Source: Deinococcus cellulosilyticus NBRC 106333 = KACC 11606
GTDB lineage: Bacteria > Deinococcota > Deinococci > Deinococcales > Deinococcaceae
Reading direction: 5' to 3'
Assembly: GCF_007990775.1 (NCBI RefSeq)
Contig: NZ_BJXB01000002.1
Span: forward strand, 276,650-340,649
DNA length: 64,000 bases
This document shows, piece after piece, positions 58,020 through 64,000 of this stretch; the first letter of the stretch is position 1; the number at the start of each line of letters is the position of its first letter. The notes beneath the pieces were generated by a model. It did no database searches and was not told where the DNA came from. It was given only the letters and a program-made list of their open reading frames with translations. A program made the translations under genes and the position numbers.

Positions 58020-59589
58020 GGGTTTCTCCTTTTGCGTGCTGGCGCAGACGGGCAAACGACGCTTTCAGCAGGGCTGCACATTCCTTCTCCAGCACGCCTG
58101 TGACCACTTCGGGTCGGTGTCCCCAGTGGCTTCTGAGCAGGTCCATGACCCCTCCCAGTGCGCCCATTTTGGGGTTTTTCGCCCCGAAAACCACTTTTGT
58201 GATGCGGCTTTCCAGAATGGCTCCCAGACACATTGGACAGGGTTCCAGGGTGACATAGAGGGTGCATCCGGTCAGGTGACCTCCCAGCTTCTCACTGGCC
58301 CTGCGGATGGCTTCGAGTTCTGCGTGTCGGGTCATGTCGTGCAGGGCCTCGCACTGGTTGTGGGCGACAGCAAGCACCTCTCCCTGTTGCACGATCACTG
58401 CTCCAATGGGGACCTCATCCTGATCTCTGGCCTTCTCTGCTTCTTGCAGGGCCAGTTTCATCCAGTGGACATCTCCTTTAGGGGCTTCAAAGCCTTTACT
58501 CCACACGGCAGGAGTCAGACCGATCCAGTGCACCTGCTGGCCTTCTGCCAGAAGCCACACCCGATCCCGATCTGATCTGGGGATTTTCCGGTCGGTCAGC
58601 ACATCGGAAACCTTGCGGGTGCCTCCAGACAGGCGAATCCGGTCTCCATCCTGGCGGTATCGGAGTTGCCAGTGCTGTGGATATGAAAAATCAGGTCTGG
58701 GATACACCTGTGGTGTGGCAATTTTTCCCTGTTGCACAGTCACCTGGTGGTTTCCAGGCAGGGTGAAATGCTGCACGACAGGGGATTTCAGGGCTTCCTG
58801 AAGTTGCTCGATGTGCTGATGGTCAAATTCGATTCCGACTTTTTGCAACCAGAGGGCAATCTGCCTGCGCTGAATCGGGTCAGGTTCGCTGTCCCAGCGC
58901 GAATAGGGGGTCATTTTGCCAGCAAGATCGAGGAGCAAGGCATCGTCTTCCCTGCTGTAACGGGCAAATCGGGCCAGCGCCTCTTCCACCCGGGGATTGA
59001 GCTCCCTCAGGCGGGGCATCACCTCATGCCGGAGGTAATTGCGGGTGTAGGTCAGGTCCTGATTGGACTCGTCTTCTCTCCAGTCCTGACCCAGAGCCTG
59101 CAGGTACGCCTGGATGCGGTCTTTGCTGGCGCCAAGCCAGGGGCGGTGAATTCTGCCCTGCTGAGGTGGAATGCCTGTGGCTTTGGATGTACCGCGGACC
59201 AGTTGCCAGAGCACCGTTTCGGCCTGGTCGTTCAGGGTGTGGGCGGTGAAAATGCAGTCGGTGCGGTGCTCTTTTGCCGTACGGGTCAGAAAGCTGTACC
59301 TCAGTTGCCTTGCGGTTTCCTCGATGCCCTGGCCTTTTTTCCGACTGATGGTGCGGACGTCTGCCCGGGCCACCGCCAGAGGCACATTCAGACGGGCACA
59401 CAGGTCACGGGCAAACTGTTCGTCTGCGCCTGCGTTCTCTCTGAGTTGGTGGTTGAAATGTGCTGCTGTCACATGCAGTCCTGCTTCCAGGGCTGCCCGC
59501 AGAAGTCCCACAGAATCGGAGCCACCCGAGAGGGCAAGAAGCACATGCTGCCCGACATGAGGCTGGAGGGGAATCAGCAGGTCGTTCAT
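58009..59589 (-). CDS. tilS-tadA: TilS-TadA fusion: tRNA(Ile)-lysidine synthase plus tRNA adenosine deaminase
   Basis: The 526-residue protein joins two wobble-base enzymes. Residues 1-~370 are TilS: the PP-loop SGGSDS (21-26), HFNHQLRENAGADEQF, HTLNDQAETVL and the TilS substrate-binding/C-terminal domains; it converts C34 of tRNA-Ile(CAU) to lysidine. Residues ~373-526 are TadA: RHAELEAI (H422, E424) and EPCPMCLGAI (C451, C454) bind the catalytic zinc that deaminates A34 to inosine in tRNA-Arg. Both activities change anticodon position 34. The same fusion is known in Deinococcus. A TAGGCT box lies 8 nt before the ATG. Confidence 0.95.
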   Translation of the reverse strand: MNDLLIPLQPHVGQHVLLALSGGSDSVGLLRAALEAGLHVTAAHFNHQLRENAGADEQFARDLCARLNVPLAVARADVRTISRKKGQGIEETARQLRYSFLTRTAKEHRTDCIFTAHTLNDQAETVLWQLVRGTSKATGIPPQQGRIHRPWLGASKDRIQAYLQALGQDWREDESNQDLTYTRNYLRHEVMPRLRELNPRVEEALARFARYSREDDALLLDLAGKMTPYSRWDSEPDPIQRRQIALWLQKVGIEFDHQHIEQLQEALKSPVVQHFTLPGNHQVTVQQGKIATPQVYPRPDFSYPQHWQLRYRQDGDRIRLSGGTRKVSDVLTDRKIPRSDRDRVWLLAEGQQVHWIGLTPAVWSKGFEAPKGDVHWMKLALQEAEKARDQDEVPIGAVIVQQGEVLAVAHNQCEALHDMTRHAELEAIRRASEKLGGHLTGCTLYVTLEPCPMCLGAILESRITKVVFGAKNPKMGALGGVMDLLRSHWGHRPEVVTGVLEKECAALLKASFARLRQHAKGETHGT

Positions 59590-59597
59590 GCTTATTC

Positions 59598-59603
59598 AGC
59601 CTA
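59598..59603 (-). promoter_or_regulatory. -10 box of tilS-tadA
   Basis: TAGGCT on the minus strand, 8 nt before the ATG at 59589. Confidence 0.45.
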
Positions 59604-59629
59604 CACCATTTGATCTATTTCGAAGTTTA

Positions 59630-59644
59630 TCTAATCAGATTAGA
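59630..59644. promoter_or_regulatory. Operator-like palindrome of the ArsR module
   Basis: TCTAATC-A-GATTAGA, a perfect 7+7 palindrome with one central base. It overlaps the -10 box of the following operon by four bases, where bound ArsR protein would block transcription. Confidence 0.65.
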
Positions 59645-59646
59645 AT
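59641..59646 (+). promoter_or_regulatory. -10 box of the ArsR-module operon
   Basis: TAGAAT, 7 nt before the ATG at 59654, overlapping the palindrome at 59630-59644. Confidence 0.6.
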
Positions 59647-59653
59647 TGATTTC

Positions 59654-59884
59654 ATGGACATCAAAGAAAACACACCAGGTGCACAGCTGGTGCAAACCCT
59701 CTTCCTGAAACAGTCCACACCCTTCATCCAGCACTGCACCGACCAGATGGAGCTGGCCCGGGCAAAAGGAGCCAGAGAGGCTGTCATTCGGGAACAGATC
59801 AAAGCCGAGGTCATGAAAACCGCACAACACATGCTGGAATCTGTCCTGATGCAGGTGAGAAAGGCCAGACATGGGAACCCCTGA
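59654..59884 (+). CDS. Small helical protein coupled to an ArsR regulator
   Basis: The 76-residue protein (MDIKENTPGAQLVQTLFLKQSTPF...) is predicted to be two or three helices and has no family I recognise. Its leaderless start lies 7 nt after TAGAAT. It overlaps the regulator gene by 14 nt, so both come from the same autoregulated operon. It may be a partner of the regulator. Confidence 0.6.
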   Translation: MDIKENTPGAQLVQTLFLKQSTPFIQHCTDQMELARAKGAREAVIREQIKAEVMKTAQHMLESVLMQVRKARHGNP

Positions 59885-60434
59885 ACAGACCGCTGCCTTC
59901 TTCAAAGCCCTCGGGCACCCCTCAAGACTGCTGATTCTGGCCCTGCTCAAACAGAAATCCCGCCACGGTGAGGAGCTTGCAACGCTGCTGAACCTGAGCC
60001 CGGCCACCGTCTCGCACCACATGGGTCTGCTGGCAGAGCAGAACCTCGTGACCGCCCAGAAAGACCAGTACTACCAGGTCTATTCCCTCAACACCCGCAC
60101 CCTGGAGCCATCCATCATGGAACTGCTGAACTTCAAAACCGAAAAAACCCAGACCTACAGCGAAAGAGACAAAGTGCTGCACGCCTTTTTCAAAGATGGC
60201 AGGCTGATCAAGTTCCCCTCACAGAACAAAAAGCAACGTATCGTGCTCGAGAAACTCGTGGAAGCCTTCGACTTTGAACGCACCTACACCGAGCTGGAAG
60301 TGAACCGCGTATTGATCGAATTCAACGAGGATGTCGCCACCCTCCGCCGCATGATGATCACAGAGGGCCTGATGACCCGCGACAACAGCATCTACCAGCG
60401 TGTTCGGCTCCCATCTGCTGCAGAAAAGGCCTGA
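59871..60434 (+). CDS. ArsR-family regulator with DUF2087 domain
   Basis: The 187-residue protein has an N-terminal winged helix-turn-helix (FFKALGHPSRLLILALLKQKSRHGEELATLLNLSPATVSHHMGLLAEQNLV, residues 11-61) and a C-terminal DUF2087 domain (DKVLHAFFKDGRLIKFPSQNKKQRIVLEKLVEAF, RTYTELEVNRVLIEFNEDVATLRRMMI). There is no obvious metal-binding cysteine motif, so it is not a classical arsenic/metal sensor. It is likely to bind the palindrome at 59630-59644. Confidence 0.88.
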   Translation: MGTPEQTAAFFKALGHPSRLLILALLKQKSRHGEELATLLNLSPATVSHHMGLLAEQNLVTAQKDQYYQVYSLNTRTLEPSIMELLNFKTEKTQTYSERDKVLHAFFKDGRLIKFPSQNKKQRIVLEKLVEAFDFERTYTELEVNRVLIEFNEDVATLRRMMITEGLMTRDNSIYQRVRLPSAAEKA

Positions 60435-60440
60435 ATTGCC

Positions 60441-60446
60441 TACAAT
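60441..60446 (+). promoter_or_regulatory. -10 box of leaderless peroxiredoxin gene
   Basis: TACAAT, 7 nt before the ATG at 60454; it decides the start. Confidence 0.6.
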
Positions 60447-60453
60447 ATCAGGC

Positions 60454-60925
60454 ATGGCTTTGCACGTCGGAGACCCCGCTCCCCCATTTTCTGCCACCAG
60501 TGACCAGGGTCAGACGCTTGACCTTGAAGCGTTGCGTGGAAAATGGGTTCTGCTCTTTTTCTATCCAAAAGCCGGTTCACGGGGCTGCAGTGTGGAGGCC
60601 AGAGGTTTTGAAACCCTGCTGCCCGATTTCGAGCGCCTGAACACGCAGGTCATTGGCATCAGCACCGACACCGAAGCCCATCAGGCCAAATTCCGTCAGG
60701 GCTGCACCTTGCACTTTCCCCTCATTCCTGACAGTGACAAAAAGATCTGCACAAAGTATGGGGTGCTGGGCCTCCTCAGTGTCCTGACCGGACAGGCAGA
60801 CCGCCAGACCTTCCTGATTGACCCGGAGGGCAAGGTGGCAAGGCACTGGCGTTTTGTGAATCCCTTCAGCCATGCCTCAGAGGTTCTGGAGCAACTTCAG
60901 CGTCTGACAGGGTACACTGAGACCC

Positions 60926-60942
<17 letters not shown>
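60454..60942 (+). CDS. BCP-type peroxiredoxin
   Basis: The 162-residue thioredoxin-fold peroxidase has HVGDPAPPFSATSDQGQTLDL and the peroxidatic site FFYPKAGSRGC (P38, S42, C45; PxxxSxxC in place of the commoner PxxxTxxC). A second cysteine downstream could resolve the disulfide. It reduces hydrogen peroxide and organic peroxides using thioredoxin or bacillithiol-linked donors. It overlaps rlmI by 17 nt. Confidence 0.88.
60913..60918 (+). promoter_or_regulatory. -10 box of leaderless rlmI-like gene
   Basis: TACACT, 7 nt before the GTG at 60926, inside the end of the peroxiredoxin gene. Confidence 0.5.
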
Positions 60943-62092
<1,150 letters not shown>

Positions 62093-62128
62093 CTGTTCCC
62101 TTTTCACCCTCGCAGCACAGAGAACTGG

Positions 62129-62134
62129 TAATTT
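62129..62134 (+). promoter_or_regulatory. -10 box of the small-protein/O-methyltransferase operon
   Basis: TAATTT, 6 nt before the ATG at 62141. Confidence 0.5.
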
Positions 62135-62140
62135 AAAGCC

Positions 62141-62410
62141 ATGATCGAGTTCACTCCCCCCGAACCCCCAGCATTCGATGCGTCCTGCGCACTGGAGCCC
62201 GCATATCGGCTGCTGGACCACTACACCTCCTACCGGACGGATGTCACCGTGGATGGAATGAAACACGAAAACGTGGTGCTGTTCGACTTCCTCAAAACCC
62301 TCAGAGACCACCCGGATTATGAAGCAGCGAAATCCAGATTCCTGAAGAACATCGAAGGGGTGCTGGAGCGAGAAGGCGGCAAACTGGAGTGGCTGGAGCG
62401 TGACCTGTGA
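62141..62410 (+). CDS. Small acidic protein of unknown function
   Basis: The 89-residue protein (MIEFTPPEPPAFDASCALEPAY...) has no recognised domain; the second half is helical. It overlaps the O-methyltransferase gene by 4 nt (GTGA), so the two are coupled. Leaderless start. Confidence 0.65.
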   Translation: MIEFTPPEPPAFDASCALEPAYRLLDHYTSYRTDVTVDGMKHENVVLFDFLKTLRDHPDYEAAKSRFLKNIEGVLEREGGKLEWLERDL

Positions 62411-63066
62411 CCGAAGAAACCCTGCTGGCCCTCGACAGCTACATCCAGAAGCACTACGCCCACGAGGACCGGGTGTTGAGAGAGATCCTCTCCCGCAGTG
62501 AGGCTGCAGGCCTGCGCAACATCCAGCTCAGTCCTGCCCAGGCCAAACTGCTTCACCTGCTGGTCAAGGTCCACGGAGCAAAACGCATTCTGGAGGTCGG
62601 CACACTTGGCGGGTACAGCGGCACCTGGCTTGCCCGTGCCCTTCCCGAAGATGGAAAACTCATCACGCTGGAAATTGATCCCCACGCTGCGCAGGTGGCC
62701 CGTGAGAACTTTGCAGCTGCAGGCCTCTCCGAAAAAGTGCAGCTGATCGAAGGAGACGCCATCCAGACCATGAAAGGACTGCTGGGTCAGGGCACTTTCG
62801 ACTTCGTGTTCATCGACGGGCACAAGAGCCAGTACCCCGAGTACTACGAATTCACCATGCGCATGGTGCGCCCCGGCAGCCTGATCGTGCTGGACAACGT
62901 GGTGCAACAGGGCAAGGTGCTCGACAGCAGCCTCAGGGACATCCACCACCGCAAGGTTCGGGAACTGAATGCCTTCATTGGCGTTGACCCCCGTGTGGAA
63001 GCCATCATGGTTCCAACCTTCACCGCCAAGGGCCTGGATGGTTTTCTGGTGGTGCGGGTGAAGTAG
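62407..63066 (+). CDS. Class I O-methyltransferase (caffeoyl-CoA/catechol type)
   Basis: The 219-residue SAM-dependent enzyme has ILEVGTLGGYSGTWLARALPEDGKLITLEIDP (near 61-92), FDFVFIDGHKSQYPEYYEF (metal-binding Asp in IDGHK) and LIVLDNVVQQGKVLD, the caffeoyl-CoA/COMT-type metal-dependent O-methyltransferase pattern. The physiological substrate in bacteria is unknown. GTG start overlapping the small protein gene. Confidence 0.9.
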   Translation: MTEETLLALDSYIQKHYAHEDRVLREILSRSEAAGLRNIQLSPAQAKLLHLLVKVHGAKRILEVGTLGGYSGTWLARALPEDGKLITLEIDPHAAQVARENFAAAGLSEKVQLIEGDAIQTMKGLLGQGTFDFVFIDGHKSQYPEYYEFTMRMVRPGSLIVLDNVVQQGKVLDSSLRDIHHRKVRELNAFIGVDPRVEAIMVPTFTAKGLDGFLVVRVK

Positions 63067-63167
63067 TGGCGGGCCGCCGGCTCGCCCTACGCCCCCCCTC
63101 CCTGCACTCGCTTCGCTTGTGCTGTCCCCCTTCAACAGGGACTTTCTTGTCTGCAAGAGCAAAATGT

Positions 63168-63950
63168 CTAAGGCACCCTGGCCCGCATGCCATCAAAAGC
63201 CAGACGCACCCTATCGGGAAGTCTGGCTTCACCTTTTGAAACCCGTCTGGCGTCGATGTCATGGCTCATGTGGGTGAAAATGACCTGCTTTGCGGACTTC
63301 ACTGCAGCCAGCTGCAGAGCCTCCTGAATGTCGTAAACGCTCCGGTACTGCATGGGGTAAGGTTCCTGCCAGAAGGAGGTGCCCAGAATCAGCAGATCCA
63401 GATCCATCATGTGGGTCTGTTCGGTTTCCTCAGGGATGTTGATGCTGTCCGGGCAATACACCCACGAAAAATCTGGACGGTCAAAACGGTACGCATAACT
63501 GAACCCGTTGGCACCATGTGGCACCCCGAAGGTGCTGACCTGATAACCTTCCAGCTGCAGACCAGAAGCCACAGGCTTCAGCCAGTCTGGCAGTTTCACG
63601 TAGGAAAAGCGGGCTTTGACCATCGGGATGACCTCTTCTGGAGCGTACATGGGCAGGTCACCCCTGGCATAAATTCTGTAATCCAGGAGGTCTCCAAGGC
63701 CCAGCACATGGTCATTGTGGGCATGGGTGATCAGCAGCTGATGAATTTCAGTGAAGCCCTCTCGAGTGGTCTGGGCATGAAAATCCGGGCCAGCATCAAT
63801 GAGGGTGTTCTGTTCTCCCTGAATGAGCAGGCTGGAACGGGTTCTGCGATTGACCCCTGTCTTCCTGGCTTCAGTGCAGATTTCACATTCACAGTAATAT
63901 CTCGGAACACCTTTTGAATCCGAGGTGCCCATGAAAACAAGTTCTGGCAC
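63168..63950 (-). CDS. MBL-fold phosphodiesterase, PhnP/PqqB-like
   Basis: The 260-residue protein has the metallo-beta-lactamase motif THAHNDH (H76, H78, D80, H81), VPHGANG, and near the N-terminus YYCECEIC (C20, C22, C25), which in PhnP binds a structural zinc. PhnP hydrolyses cyclic ribose phosphates; similar proteins are of unknown substrate. Start set at GTG 63950 because AAGGAG lies 5 nt upstream, and family homology (PELVFMGTSDSKGVP) begins there. An in-frame ATG at 63995 is less likely. Confidence 0.85.
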   Translation of the reverse strand: MPELVFMGTSDSKGVPRYYCECEICTEARKTGVNRRTRSSLLIQGEQNTLIDAGPDFHAQTTREGFTEIHQLLITHAHNDHVLGLGDLLDYRIYARGDLPMYAPEEVIPMVKARFSYVKLPDWLKPVASGLQLEGYQVSTFGVPHGANGFSYAYRFDRPDFSWVYCPDSINIPEETEQTHMMDLDLLILGTSFWQEPYPMQYRSVYDIQEALQLAAVKSAKQVIFTHMSHDIDARRVSKGEARLPDRVRLAFDGMRARVP

Positions 63951-64000
63951 TTGATCTCCTTGAAAAACAACAACAAGAGAGTCCAGTGACTCCATCTTGA

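Overview
The window looks like a chromosomal segment of a Deinococcus-type bacterium (moderate-to-high G+C). The reasons are a bacillithiol-pathway glycosyltransferase (BshA), a TilS-TadA fusion protein, a manganese catalase, a RlmI/RlmO-type rRNA methyltransferase, and above all the promoter style. About twenty genes have a TANNNT -10 box ending 5-9 nt before the start codon and no Shine-Dalgarno, the leaderless-mRNA signature described for Deinococcus. No prophage, insertion sequence, CRISPR array or tRNA gene was seen; this is a core-genome region.

0-20 kb: the N-terminus of a purine nucleoside phosphorylase, a LolD-type ATPase, a Crp/Fnr regulator, QueG, AroH chorismate mutase, a TetR-metallo-beta-lactamase pair, a thioredoxin-domain (YyaL/SSP411) protein, BioB coupled to a family-5 solute-binding protein, a TPR-like protein, a NatA/NatB ABC exporter with a doubled operator, a glycosyltransferase, a CDP-alcohol phosphatidyltransferase, RNase P RNA (rnpB) overlapping an RsuA-family pseudouridine synthase, a second ABC exporter with a GbsR-type regulator, and TruB.

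20-41 kb: a MerR regulator, alanine dehydrogenase, an Asp23-FakA-like pair, an MFS exporter, then the division and cell-wall cluster murF-lipoprotein-mraY-murD-ftsW, a manganese catalase, murG-murC-murB-ftsQ-ftsA-ftsZ, and ribF. Most dcw genes overlap by 1-22 nt and are probably translationally coupled. Terminators follow ftsW, the catalase and ftsZ, so the cluster is at least three transcription units.

41-64 kb: a CHASE2 membrane-protein operon of unknown role, the ribosome hibernation factor HPF, an amidase, RF3, a metallophosphoesterase, BshA, a 3D-domain cell-wall protein behind a long structured leader, a MerR-serine hydrolase-LolC-like permease run, a Tat-exported intradiol dioxygenase behind a Pho-box-like direct repeat, TilS-TadA, an ArsR/DUF2087 module, a peroxiredoxin, RlmI, an O-methyltransferase and a PhnP-like hydrolase.

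The most notable observations are: the pseudouridine synthase frame running about 210 nt into rnpB on the same strand; imperfect tandem repeats with a 7-nt period at gene ends; an unassigned structured leader before the 3D-domain gene; paired TCAAG-N4-CTTGA operators around a strong promoter; a MurD P-loop lacking the usual Ser/Thr after its lysine; and the uncharacterised CHASE2 locus.
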